Assembly (NCBI GenBank): GCA_034670405.1
Contig: JAXDDX010000165.1
Span: 652,001-716,000 of the forward strand
Length of the DNA stretch: 64,000 nucleotides
Direction: 5' to 3'
Origin: Hoplostethus atlanticus
Lineage: Eukaryota; Chordata; Actinopteri; Trachichthyiformes; Trachichthyidae
Shown: in pieces, positions 8,896-21,600 of the stretch
How the letters are laid out: every line of letters begins with the position of its first letter
How positions within the stretch are numbered: position 1 is the stretch's first letter
Program-made: the position numbers and the translations under genes
Notes under the pieces: model-generated
What the model was told of the DNA's origin: nothing
The model's database searches: none
What the model saw: only the letters and a program-made list of their open reading frames with translations

Positions 8896-9322
8896 TAGGT
8901 AGGTAGATAGATAGATAGATGAGAGCATCAAAGGGGAACAGGGAGAAATGGAGTTAATTTGTGAACTGAAGTTCTGGAGCTGGACAACACCAGAATGCGT
9001 AATCCCGCTCCGCCTCACCTGTCCTCACCCCCCGTCATTCTCCACCCTCCATCTAGCCCATTACCTTTTCATTCAGCTCACCTGCGCTCCGCAGCTGTGC
9101 CCAACCACCTTGATTACTCACCGTAGTATGAAGCCCGACTCTGATTGCTCAGCCTGCTCAACATATTTTCATTAAAAGTTACCTTAGCCCGGTCGTACGA
9201 CGTGCTGCGACGCGTTGAGTATACTTCAGGGTAAATGGCCCGCCGATAAAAGTATACTCCTTCGCCACCTGCCTCTTCTATGCATTTTGTCCAGCTTGTG
9301 AAATGGGAGGATGAGTGTAAAG

Positions 9323-9323
<1 letters not shown>

Positions 9324-9364
<41 letters not shown>
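9324..9364. repeat. (TG)n microsatellite
   Basis: About 20 uninterrupted TG units. Confidence 0.95.
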
Positions 9365-9365
<1 letters not shown>

Positions 9366-9974
9366 ACCGTCCCTCGGCTTATGGTTTACACAGGCTTTTG
9401 GAACGCATCAGTGGCTACAGTCTGTCATAGCTTAGTAACATGCCTGCCCTCACATGTATGAAAGTCTGCTCACTTCAAGCGTACAAATCAGCATTTACAG
9501 AGCGCACACACACACACACTTTGAAATTCACATTGTGATGGCTTGAACTGCCTTTTTATGTAAAGTGAGTACAAGCCCTCAGCCCATCAGAATCGAGCCT
9601 TGAATTTGATTTGCGACTGAAGGGAGCGGTGCCAGTCCAACTGGGCAGGAGTGCAGCTGCCACTTCAGCTAACGTTAGACAACCACTTGACTTTCACTCC
9701 TGTCTCAGCATGTTGGTAACTCCACATGGACCTCACGTGTGTGTGTGTGTATGTGTGTGTGTATAAAATATATTTGTATTCACAGAAAACATTCACAAAA
9801 CCCAAGCCAATGATTTAATCTTTTCCAATCTACTGTATGATAACTGCTTCGCCCACTCTTATCTTATATTAGTATTGGAAAATGTATATAATTTTGAAAA
9901 TAAGTGGTAAATTGTGTGTGTGTTTGCACAGCTTTGCGAAATGGTTTGCTATAGGCAATTGGCAACAAGTGTGT

Positions 9975-10110
9975 TTCAGAATTCAAATGTAGAAGTTGCC
10001 CTGTGATGACTGGCAACCTGTCCAGGGTGTTTCTCCACCCAATGTATATTGGGATAGGCTCCTGCCTCCCGTGACCCTGTATAGGAATAAAAGGGTAAAG
10101 ACAATAAATC
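9975..10110. repeat. Retroelement-tail-like interspersed repeat
   Basis: The text GGCAACCTGTCCAGGGTGT, then GGGATAGGCTCCTGCC and GTGACCCTGTA resembles a very common teleost LINE/SINE 3' consensus. It is diverged and short. The family name cannot be fixed from sequence alone. Confidence 0.55.
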
Positions 10111-11289
10111 ATGAATCCAAGAAGTTTTTTTTAAATACTTCATGAACATTTAATTATATATAAATAAAAATAAAAATAAAAATCAAGCTCGCATCAGTTG
10201 TAAGGGTTCTCAGATGTTTTGCTACTGATTTAACATCACAGAGTTGTGTTTGTGTGTGTGCATGTTTGTGTGTTTGTGTGTGTGTGTGTGGGTGCGCATC
10301 ATGTATGTTTGTGTGTTCATCATGTACAGGAAATCAACAATCACCGTGATATATAACGGGTGAAATAGGTGGCAAGAGGAGTCAGGCAGATAACCTGGGA
10401 GAAGAATGAGAGACGTATTGCTTCCCAGATTAGGTTTGTTTTCCAATCATCTTCTGGCCATATACCATATTGATTAAAACCTAATAACCTCATATGGCAC
10501 CCGAAGCTCTCCTCCGCCTTTCTCATCCTCCCCCCTATCCCTCCAGCCTTTCCCCTCCTTCCTCCTCCTCCTCCTCCTCTTCCTCTGACTGACTGTCCCC
10601 CAAAGAGGAACGACTCGCCAGCTCCCCCTCTCACTTTTAAAGAAACGCTGACAGTGAATCACTCTTCCTGACCTCAACGTTGAGCCTTTAATTTTTATGA
10701 TATCTATCAATCATGACAAGGATATCGGGGGAAAGAGAAAAAAAAAGAGGCTCCACGCTGGGTTATATTTCCGACCCACGATTAAAAGATATTACCTTGC
10801 GACGCACATCAATCTGGGGAAAGGTGTCAACCAGAAAAGGAGGCTTAGGGGGAAAGAACCTGGCAACCTGAGCTTTGATTGTGTTTATTTAGGGGGCAAA
10901 CGCTCACTATAAACCTCATATTGATACACTGGTGCCTCCTTAAACTTTCATGAAGGTGAAGCTAACCTTGTGGTACCATGCTCGTTTGCTAGTGTTACTC
11001 TACGGGGCCCCCAGTCATGCAGCGTTTGCCCCGTCGCCACACTATTTCACAGGCCCCATTCAGCTGACACTTGCACTCGTCATATTTCTTTCATCAAACA
11101 GTCCTTAATGGGTCTCGACAATCACTATCTCCTCTCTACCCATGTATAGGCCTCCTCCGTCTGCACCAAAACATCTTAACTTATCTTAATATGACATCTA
11201 TGGCACTTAGTTCCAGGACAAAATACCAACAGTAGAAGGAGTGTTACAGCATACTCACACACACACACATGCACACAGACATACGTACA

Positions 11290-11760
11290 AACACACCGAG
11301 TGCAACCTTCCTGCGGGCTATATTTTAGCGCTGATTGGCCAGGATTGTTTTTTATTGCCGCTAATCATGACTGATGATCAAAGAAGATCGCTCCTTCCTC
11401 CTCCCCCTTTTCTCGCTCACGCTCCTGAACGCAGCAGACTGCAGACAACAACCCGCTAAGAGAGGGAGAGGCTGTAACGCTCTCCGTGACATTTTTTTGA
11501 ACCTCGGCTTAATTTCTGGGGATCATTTAACTTCCGTCCCATTCGCAGGGAAACACGTCTTGGTATATTAACCTTATTAGTGGTATTTGCATTCTAATTA
11601 AAGGGGAATTTACTAGCCCGGCGGCGGATTAAGGAGCATGAAGACTACTAAGGCATGTGGCAGATGGCAACCTTTAACAAGCCCCTCGCTTTCATGTCGT
11701 AATGATACGGGGGCTGGTAAAATCCTTTCCCCTGCAACTAGTCAACATTCCTGCCGCATA
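11290..11760. promoter_or_regulatory. Candidate conserved non-coding block
   Basis: A complex non-repetitive block unlike the microsatellite-rich surroundings. It contains GCCGCTAATCATGACTGATG, TTTGCATTCTAATTAAA and CGGCGGATTAAGG, which are homeodomain-like and octamer-like words. There is no coding potential. Conservation cannot be tested here. Confidence 0.3.
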
Positions 11761-12336
11761 ACTGTCCAAACCATTCCTTCCTGTTTGCCAGTTTAGAACA
11801 AGGGTGTCAATTCACTAAACCCTACGTTATTTGGGTCAATGTGATGAAGTATATCACTATGGAAACCATGAGCGTAGAGGAAACAGTGGTCCTGAGTGCT
11901 ACCCTGGTGTGATTTTGTTTTTCGATATGGCTTCCTAATACATTTCATCTTTAATCATTGTTATCTGTAATAATGATACAAGATCAAATTTGGACTCACT
12001 TGCCGTATCCAATGGTTGCCCATGGTTTAGCAGGGTGGCAAGCATGTAAAAAGATGGAATGTCCTCGCTGCTAGAATCTGTGTTTCCGGTTTTATTTATT
12101 TATGGGGGCATGGATTCCCAAGACAGCTTCTCTCTTTCTCTCTCGCTCTCTCTCCCTCCTTTTCAGGCCAGAGACATCCCTTCTAAATGCAGCCGACTGT
12201 TGCCATTTTGATGTATTACTGTAGTGAATCGGTGTATCGGGTTGAAAACATCGCCGAATGTTACAGGAACCCGTTAGCTTCCGTTTTATTCTTTGTTAGC
12301 GGCCCGATAAATACTTGTACCTTACCTTTAGTTAAG

Positions 12337-12436
<100 letters not shown>

Positions 12437-12576
12437 AACCTGCCAGATCAGCATTAATTATATTTGATGCTGACGCGTTGCTAGTAGATATCCGCTAGAT
12501 ATAGCAACTAATTAACTGTTTATATAAATAAAGCCGGATGTCTAGACGGGGGAAGGCTGATCCCTCACTGTGGTGA

Positions 12577-12580
<4 letters not shown>

Positions 12581-12665
<85 letters not shown>
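12581..12665. repeat. (CT)n microsatellite, second array
   Basis: 85 bp of perfect CT repeat, only 144 bp from the previous array and in the same orientation. Confidence 0.97.
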
Positions 12666-12667
<2 letters not shown>

Positions 12668-15531
12668 CTGAGTGTAAGTCATACATTTAGACCCATATAG
12701 AGACCTAGCTATCTTATTTCACTGGTTCTGGCAGGCCTGTCTTGCTGGTCATTTTCAGGCTGAGCGGATCACTGTGTCTGTCTCTCTGATGTCCCTCGCT
12801 GTGAAAGTTATCTGGCTTTTTTTTTTTTTTTTTTACACAGAGAGAAGACAGAGGGGAGATCTGAATTGATTCGGTCTCCCGGACAGGGTCTCTGCTCTCT
12901 CTCTCGTTCTCTCAATTTCTGCACTGCTCTTCTCTCTTGTCTTCTCTCGTCGTCTCTTGCTGGAGTGTTTGGTCCGGACTCTCCTCTCATCTCTTCTTTC
13001 TTGCATCTTTTATTTTCCTCTTCTCTCGTTAATTGGGAGTAGAAACAGAAGATGAGAGGCGGCTGCCCCAACGCGGTTACACTGCAGGTTTCCCATGGCT
13101 ACCGGTGTAGTCAGAAACTCTGCCAGTGTCAGAAACTCTACAAGTGTTAAAAGGCTGCAGATGGCTTGCTGCCTTTTCCTGGCACAGAGGCGGTTATAGA
13201 AACGGAGAATAAACTCTCACGGGGTCATCAGAGGTGAACTCCAGATCGATATGATCAATTTAAGCCAATGATTGCTCGGAATCAGTCGGCCTCAGTTGGT
13301 AAGTCAAGGACAAAATGCATGCACTTCATTGCAGCTAATCTGAGTGCACTGTGTAAACGGTTGATTCAAGATAGCCATGTGTAGCGCTGCAGAACTCAGG
13401 GTTGAAAACATCCATATCCCATTTTGTCTGACTGTGCATTTCCCATTGGCTTTGAATGCTCAAGAACAACATGAAGACATTTCAATGAGACATTCAAGAC
13501 CGGGGCTCATACATTCCTCTCCCCTCATTTGCAAGGTCCTGATTGGATTATGCAGTAGCCTATTTGTTTTTAGTTGACGTATTTGACACATCTCCTTTGT
13601 CTTCTGTTTTCAGTCCTTTATTCTTACGCTTGCTCTAACTGTATTCTGCTCCTGCTTCTGGAGATTGGTGGAAAAAATAAACATCCTCTTTTCCAAGAAA
13701 GAGCCATTCACAGCCATTTGACTGCTGATATTTCATGTATATCTTTGGTCCATATGTGCTCATGCATGCACTCAGACACAAATACACACACACGCACACA
13801 CAGCTACAAACATGCAAGCGCACACTTCTGCACCTCTGAAAAACATAATTGACAGAGAGGTGCCTAGCATACAGTATCCTGCCTCGGGGCAAACCCTCTC
13901 CTCAGAATAAGCTTCAACATGGTAAAAGACACTGCCTTTTCTAACTCTCAAGCACTTTTTCACGCAATTTACCGCATTAAAATTCTTCACACCCGATCAT
14001 TCTCCAGCCTTACATCTGAAATCCAATATTTTCGCTGACTGTTACTCCCCCTGCCCAAGAAACCATCCAGTCTCCCACTTGTTCCTTGTTCTCTTGTTCT
14101 CTTTCTCTTTCTCTGGCCATTCTGCTGTCAACCGACTTGTGACTTGTTATGGCGACCTGTCATTTTGCATGCTCTCTCTACTTTCCGCTCTAATGACACA
14201 CAGCCACGGCTTTTAACAACAATGTGTCCTTTCAAAAAAACCAAAAAAAAAGACATGAATGATGTGCGCTCCCTCAACAGTGCGGCGTGGAGCGTATAAT
14301 AGCATCAAAATCGCTTGCACTCAGAGCTATTCAGATACCGAAAATATAGTAAGAGTCATTTTTTCTCTGTTTTGAAGAAAGCGCTTTGTATGCTTTGGAA
14401 AGGCATAATTGGACAGTACAGTTACTGACCTTTTGGAGAGAGGAACATATAAGGTGCAGCACTAGATTTGCGGACCGTTACAAAGGCCCACACTGCGGCT
14501 GAGTGTTGGAGTGAGAGAATGAGAGTGAGGGAAAGAGAGAGAGAGAAAGGGGGGGAGGGAAAAAAAATGGTACCAAACCTTTTCCTCACAAAGAACATGA
14601 TTATTTTTTGGGGGTTGGGGGGGTGGGGACATACTCGAAATGGAAGAGCTAACACAAGCCGCCGTGATTTTCATTTTCTCCCAAAGTTTTTTTTTTTTCT
14701 CCAAGGTTTCATCATGCAGAATGTAGGCTCAAGGCTCCGCATCACAATAACACCAACATCCCCATTTGCCCCCGCTTCTTCTTCACAAACTCCCCGCAGA
14801 GCTCCTAGAAGGCTATAGCTACGTCCTTACATAACCTGAGAGAAACTAATGCACTGTGGCTGACACAAGCCGATGTGGATTTCAGTCACTCTCTTCTCCA
14901 TGGTCGTTTCTCAATCCTTTTTTTTTTTTTCTTCCCCCCTCTCTATCTTTCCTGTCAATGAAAAAGGTGCAGCAGTCGAGTTTTCCAGCTCACCAGCCTT
15001 GCTCTATTGAACAAGACTCCTTTTTTTTTTTTCTCCTTTCAACATGGATGACACATCGATTCTTCTCCCTGCTTTTTACCATTCACTGCCCCCTCCATTT
15101 TCCGCTAGTTCAAATTGTACGGAGGCCCGGCTCAACCCGTTCCACCAGAGGTTTTGCCCTTAAAAAGTGAGCCCTGGTGCAATTTTACAAAATGTTTCAC
15201 TCTCACGTCAAGGCTACTTAGGTGAGAAGACAAAAAAGCTAGTCTGAATTAGGAAAAGAGACGTTCGGAAAAGGTTTGTTCGGCTGTGCTGCGTTCCTCT
15301 GCACTTCTCTTTCATCTTGTGTTCATGTGTGGAGGTGCGGTTGGCCTTGGCGATGACTCCATGTTGACTAGATGGTGTGCAGTAATTACATCAGTGATAA
15401 TTACACTGTATTCTACGACTGCACTTTCCTCAAGTAAACGCTTCGATACAGAACGCAGCAGAATGGACAATGAGGAAATAGTGCGTGCATGTGTGTGTAC
15501 GTCTGTGCGTGTGTGCGAAATTGAATATCTA

Positions 15532-15533
<2 letters not shown>

Positions 15534-15572
<39 letters not shown>
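15534..15572. repeat. (TG)n microsatellite
   Basis: About 19 uninterrupted units. Confidence 0.95.
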
Positions 15573-15574
<2 letters not shown>

Positions 15575-15731
15575 ATATGGGACGGCAAGAAAAAAAAATA
15601 GTTCTGTAACGTGAGTATCAGTCAAAACACTTTGATGAATCTGTCTGAGGCTAATACTACTAATACTGCTAATACTACAATGGCTAGGTGCACTCCTCCT
15701 CATCACCAACATGTTTTCATTACCCTCCTCT

Positions 15732-15759
15732 CTTCTCTCTCTCTCTCTCTCTCTCTCTC
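15732..15759. repeat. (TC)n microsatellite
   Basis: A CT/TC run of about 13 units. Confidence 0.9.
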
Positions 15760-16130
15760 CTGATGTCTCTTTCTCTTCTCATGCAAAGGCCAAGCTGGAG
15801 AATTAGTAAGGTAATAGATGTGATCTGCTTGCTAACTTTAGCCGGTGTTTCGCGGGCAGAATATCAAAGAGGGTCTTACACAGGATTTAAGCGCATACTG
15901 CTGCGTAAGCCTTGTCATCACGCAGGCAACGTGCACGCACGTGCGCGCGCAAGTGTGTGTGTGTGTGTGTGTGTACTGGTGCGAGTGTGCTGTGCTTGCG
16001 TCGCATATGTCGTCAACATCTGTTGCCGTGGGACAAAATTTAGAGGACAGCGTGTAGCGAGTCTCATCTCTCGCTAGGACATAAACACATCTAGACACAT
16101 GTAGGCACGTCCCCGTACCCCCACACAAGG

Positions 16131-16153
16131 ACACACACACACACACACACACA
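16131..16153. repeat. (AC)n microsatellite
   Basis: About 11 units, just before a GTGAGGACC-containing repeat segment. Confidence 0.9.
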
Positions 16154-16167
16154 TTTTAATTGCTATA

Positions 16168-16260
16168 TTTGTGAGGACCTTAATCCACTACATCCATTCC
16201 CTTACCTTAACCTTAACCCTCACCACTACATGCCTAACCTTAACCCTTACCCTAACCTAC
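16168..16260. repeat. Interspersed repeat with degenerate telomere-like CCTAAC/CCTTAAC units
   Basis: TTGTGAGGACC is followed by a run of CCTTAACC, CCTAACCTTAACCC and CCCTAACC words. This combination recurs in fish genomes as an interspersed repeat. The vertebrate telomere unit on this strand would be CCCTAA, and the copies here are degenerate, so it is more likely a dispersed repeat than a fused chromosome end. Confidence 0.55.
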
Positions 16261-16457
16261 CCCCCCTCCCCACCACCACACACACACACACACACATATG
16301 TCACACACACACACGCATGTCCTCTCTCCCTCTTCACTGTAAATCTGTAAATTCAGGGCCAATTATGCACTTTATGATCTGTGGTCAAAGGCGCTTCCCG
16401 GACAATCACCCTAATGAGTTGGGTCTCCTCCAAATACAGAGAGCTCCATCACTTACT

Positions 16458-16458
<1 letters not shown>

Positions 16459-16494
<36 letters not shown>
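16459..16494. repeat. (GT)n microsatellite
   Basis: 18 uninterrupted GT units. Confidence 0.95.
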
Positions 16495-16495
<1 letters not shown>

Positions 16496-17559
16496 CCTGT
16501 TGCTCAATAGACAGAACACTAGCAGAAACAGAGTTAGGGGTTCGATTGCCACTGGGGCCACCCATGCTATTACTATGAAGTATCAGCCAGAAGCTGTGAC
16601 TGTCCCAATCTACAAAGGTCACAGGTTTGAGACTAAAGGCATTTTCTCCTATTTCTCAAATTCAACTCAAGAGAAAACAACCATGTAAGATCATGTTGAT
16701 CTCAGTCTGATCGAAACAAGAGATCTCCAAATGATCTCATATAAGTCTGAATATGTCTCCATGCATGAAACCATGAGATTAGAGAAAGATCTCAAAGAAA
16801 ACTCGATGTGATGTTTTTCTGACTCCTACGATTTGGCTGCTTCTTCTCAAACATGCACAGTTTTCACATCCTGCTGCATTTTCCTTTTTAAGCCCTGGGG
16901 GCAGCAGCCGTATAGTAGGAGCTTATCACCATTATATATATGTCTCATGTTAGCATCTTCACATTTATCTCCTGAAGTCTCAAGAATATATTTCCTCTGT
17001 TCTCTCCTTGTTGCCCTTAAGGGCGTTTTAAGAGAAACATTTCAGATCTAGGGTGAGTGCAAAAATGATACGAAATTGAGATCGTCCCTTAATCTCTTCA
17101 GAGACGAAGAAACGACGACGCCGAGCAAAAGATTGTTCCTCTGGGAACAGCCGTGTGTTGAAGTGTGCTTGTGCAAGACACTGAAGCCCTACCTGCTCAC
17201 CCACTCACTCCAGATAAGAGCATCAGTTAAATGCCACATCATTATAAGGCTGCATTCAGCCGTGGTTGAGATTTAAACCAATTTGATCATTAAGTTTATC
17301 TTTTTCAAGCCACGGTATATATATCCCCTCAACAATCTAGCAATTCAACACCATGAGCTAATTGAACATCCAGTCTTGGCATTATTCACATTAGCACCAC
17401 CAAAGAGGAGAGCAAAAGGACATTACATGATTTAGTATTGTCTCAACAGCAACGGGGAATAAACAACCATTATTGTGTTCCGCAGTTTTCCTCCTTAAGG
17501 ACTAAGCGGGGGGAAAAAAAACAAGCGTTCAACGTGATGCTAAATCACTGCTCTATCTT

Positions 17560-17800
17560 CCTAACACACTCCCTCTCTCTCCACACACTCATTAGCCGGG
17601 GGTTTTGAAAAGAAATAAAAGAGGCAATGTGTTTGTTTAATGAATATTTCATTTTTTCGGTTAAATGGAGAGGCCATCAAGAAGGCATTGACAAAGTCCT
17701 GGCCATCTGCTGTGATGAAATATTTAGCTGCGCTCCGTTGTAGTATCCCTCTCCTGGGCTCCATTACGACCTGGAGAGATCAAGGGATGGTGTGACTGCG
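17560..17800. promoter_or_regulatory. Candidate conserved non-coding block
   Basis: Complex sequence with words such as TTAATGAATATTTCATTTT, GAAGGCATTGACAAAG and GATGAAATATTTAGCTGC. It has no repeats and no splice-bounded open frame. It is proposed only because of composition and contrast with its flanks. Confidence 0.28.
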
Positions 17801-17887
17801 AGGCACGGCGCATTGTCTCATCCGCCGTGCTGTACTACGAGTCAATTACATCCCATGTACACACAGGTAGACACATGCATGCATGCT

Positions 17888-18025
17888 CGAGGTGCCCTTG
17901 AGCAAGGCACTTAACCTCCAATTGCTCCAGTGAATGTGTGGGACTGTATGAATTTGAAGCAGGGCGTTGCTAGGAAAAAGAGCTTTCATGCTCAGCTGAC
18001 CTTTCCTGGGTAAATAAAGGTTAAA
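17888..18025 (+). repeat. Retroelement-tail-like repeat fragment
   Basis: GGTGCCCTTGAGCAAGGCAC, then CCAATTGCTCC, and an end at TAAATAAAGGTTAAA: a frequent teleost SINE/LINE tail. The TAAA-type tail runs directly into the 35-bp minisatellite. Confidence 0.6.
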
Positions 18026-18030
18026 ATATG

Positions 18031-18645
18031 AAAACCATTGCATAGATACAGTATATACGTATAGCTAAACCAATCCATATATACAGTATATACGTATATC
18101 TAAACCAATGCATATATACAGTATATACGTATATCTAAACCAATCCATATATACAGTATATACGTATAGCTAAACCAATGCATATATACAGTATATACGT
18201 ATATCTAAACTAATCCATATATACAGTATATACGTATAGCTAAACCAATCCATATATACAGTATATACGTATATCTAAACCAATCCATATATACAGTATA
18301 TACGTATATCTAAACCAATGCATATATACAGTATATACGTATATCTAAACCAATCCATATATACAGTATATACGTATAGCTAAACCAATGCATATATTCA
18401 GTATATACGTATATCTAAACCAATCCATATATACAGTATAAACGTATATCTAAACCAATGCATATATTCAGTATATACGTATATCTAAACCAATGCATAT
18501 ATACAGTATAAACATATATCTAAACCAATGCATATATTCAGTATATACGTATATCTAAACCAATGCATATATACAGTATATACGTATAGCTAAACCAATG
18601 CATATATACAGTATATACGTATATCTAAACCAATGCATATATGCA
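18031..18645. repeat. 35-bp minisatellite, about 17.5 copies
   Basis: The unit reads approximately CTAAACCAATGCATATATAC followed by AGTATATACGTATAT. Units differ at two diagnostic sites (AATCC or AATGC; GTATAT or GTATAG). These partly alternate, as expected if 70-bp dimers also expanded. The inner ATATACAGTATATACGTATA section is nearly self-complementary. Confidence 0.95.
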
Positions 18646-21600
18646 CTGATTAACCAAAATGTTTCAATGTGTATACCCTTAAACCATGTAGTTTATCAGT
18701 AAACCAGTAGATATTTGCACAGTTGGAATAGTTTTTTTTTCCTAAACAGCACCCCATACACCAGAGTACAATATAAACACACACACACACACACCTCACC
18801 TCAGATGTTTGTGACCAGCTGTGCATTATGCATTCAACAAATCCCCCCCATGTTATGTACAACGTGATATCGTTTCAAGCTGTGTAGAAATACATCTTGT
18901 TTGATCTACAGGAATGTTGATGAAAAGATGGCGGGAGCAAAACCGATTTGATCTGCAAGCGGCAGTGCCTGCTGCGTTTAGGCATGAGTGAGTGCAGACG
19001 CGCAGGCGTGTGTGTAGGTGTGTGTGCATCTGTCTGCCTGTCTTTACTGTATGTTTGTTTGTCTGTCTTTCTGAGTATATAGGAGATGAAATGGGGTTAG
19101 AATAGTGCTTGGAAGAAGGATCTATATGTTAGTGTGGTTTGTAGCCATGAGGCAAAACTACAGTCCCATACTTACAAAGATTGTAGCATTCCGAGTGTGG
19201 ATGTGAAATTTTTAGTTTTGGGTACCTTTTTATTGTTAGTGTGTAGATCAGCATCTCTACTCTGAGATGTTTGATACCAAGTTTGTCACCATTTTACATT
19301 TTAGTTACGTAACAACTAATTCCATCAGGAGGAGGAGGGAGGCATTTTCCAGCTACTCACATTCTACATATTACCGGCAAAAAATGCTTTTTTTCAGTTT
19401 AAGTGGACTCTGATGATTCAAATCCAAATTCAATATCGCAGCCAGGAACAAATTGGAAACACTTCTTTGTATGACGTCAAAATTAATAACGCAGTCTCCT
19501 CATTGGCGGATGATGCATTAGAGCTAGGCCGGGTGTCAGAGAATCATAAATAACACTTTGGGGATCAGCATCAGCAAAGAGGGATATATCTGTTTACCAC
19601 GGTTTCTATCTCTCTCTGCACTCACACACACACACACACAGCTCTATTTTCCTCCTCTTTAAAGGAAGAGGAGAGAGGGAACGAAGGAGGATAGTTGACT
19701 GAGGAAAGAGCAAGGCACAGAGATGGAGAGAGAGGGGGGGGGGGAGTTAATCAAACTATATTAAGACCGCCGTAACGCTACACTACACCTGAGTGGGTGT
19801 CTCTGCCTTAATACATTTATGTTCCAATTATCTGCATCATTGAGGTTGATTAATTGATTGTGCTAATATGACACACATGGCACCAATTTAGCAAAGAAAC
19901 CAATCTGCTGCTGCTTTAAACCGACTCCTTCCCTCACATTGTTCCTGGGCCCTGTTTACTCGTTCAATGTCACAGTTTGGCGCAAGTCGACCCCGCCGTG
20001 TTTACCACCGCTGACGAGTAAGTGTCATTTTCATTCGGAGAGCAATGCCACGTCATAAATATCTCTCCCAAGAGCTTGTTTTTTGTTTGTTTGTTTTTTT
20101 CCAGGGTGAGCAATGATAAGATTTGTAACAGTAATTATGGCAACAGGAGTATTCATTAGAGGAGAAAGGAATTTAGTGGTGTTTAGTCATGTGCATGAAG
20201 TGCTCTCCACACTACTGCGCTTTGACAAGCAACAGGTGGCAAGAATCAAATGGTGGGTGTTATTAAATGAGAGCATGTCGGTGGGAACTCGCTGCAAAAA
20301 CCTCCTCAGGAATACATATATATACAGTATATGTAAGTATTTTATTTTTGTGGAGGGCAATGTGGAGCTGGTAATTAGCTGTCAAGGGTAATACCAGAAA
20401 TAGTGCGAAGGGAAGACAACAGTCTAGCCACACATTAATAAAAAATATACTTTAATAGGTTTGCTTCCCAGAGCTTTATCAGCCTCAATTTAGTATCTTC
20501 TACATGTCGACAAAATGTCTAATCATAAAAACCTAACGTCTTCACGTGAACAAATGTTATGATTTACTCACCACAAAGTAGCAGTTTGGTAGCAAAACCA
20601 AAATTTGAACTAAAAACCATGCTGATTGTTCCAGGAAAACCCAGCCAGAGAGAGAGAGGGTTAGGACCAAACCAGAGTTTAACTAATTAATTCAAGGCAA
20701 ACTAATACTTTTCTCAATGACATGTCTGACCGGGGGCACAGGAGAAGATGTATTCTGTATTTTTTTCCAACGTCCCCCTCTATACATTCTCAGCACATAC
20801 AGTAAGAGCAAGGTTACATCCTGCATACTGCAAGCGCTAACTGCAAATCATTAGCATTAGATTTACCACATAGCTGGGTTCGAGCCAAAGTGACCTTGGC
20901 CGGATAGAAATATAGGAAACACGTACACACATGGATGCAAACAGAAACACACACACACAGACACACACACACATAGTTTTCTACTAAAGTAGCAGCTCTA
21001 TCTGACCGAGCCGCAGTCACCTGTGGAGAATGGACCACTTTGTGGGCAATCAACAGCACCATAAAACACAGCTTAGCACATGTACTGTAACACACTCCCA
21101 ACCTTTACAGTGACTGAGCGTTGAGGGCAAAGTGGCGAAGGGCAAACGGGTCACCGATCACCACCGGCGGCAAACGAAACGTGTTACAACAAGGGGAACC
21201 TAACCGGTCTCTTCGCCGGGCACCTTCGCCGCCGAGCCTTCGACCCGCTACCGCTACACAGATAAGATTGACGAGGAACATGAAAAATATATTCGCAGTG
21301 ATTCTGCGGCTAATAAAAATGTGTTGTGAAAGTGAAGCAAAATGCTTGTGCAGCAGTTCTTCGGTCGGGCGAGAACGACCGCTGGACGGAGAGACGTAGT
21401 GAACATGTGGTCATGCATGGAGGAGGGCCAATCTTGAAAGGGCTCGACATGAGAGAGTAAATCATTTAACCTGCACAGACACACAGACCAGCACAGAAGG
21501 GGAAAGAAAGAGAATGGGAGAGGGGAGGAGAGGAGAGAGGATAGAAAAGTACAGCAAGCGGGTTTTTCAAGTGTTGAAAATAAAAGCCGGGACGTGTAAA

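Larger units (their letters stand above)
12666..17870. other. Non-coding stretch, microsatellite-rich
   Basis: No gene is seen. The contents include a T run at about 12818-12833, CT-rich sequence at 12893-13030, a G-rich patch at about 14600-14630, GT and CT arrays listed separately, a degenerate telomere-like patch at 16198-16260, and a complex block at 17560-17800. The many short open frames are by-products of GT/CA runs. Confidence 0.6.

Noticed and set aside
16501-16560. A possible tRNA-derived SINE head, with GGGTTCGATTGCC resembling a B box
   Set aside because: The A box is poor, no cloverleaf can be drawn and no tail is evident. It is too weak to list as a feature.
18031-18645. A regularly spaced repeat that might suggest a CRISPR array
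   Set aside because: It is a head-to-tail 35-bp minisatellite without unique spacers, in a vertebrate genome.
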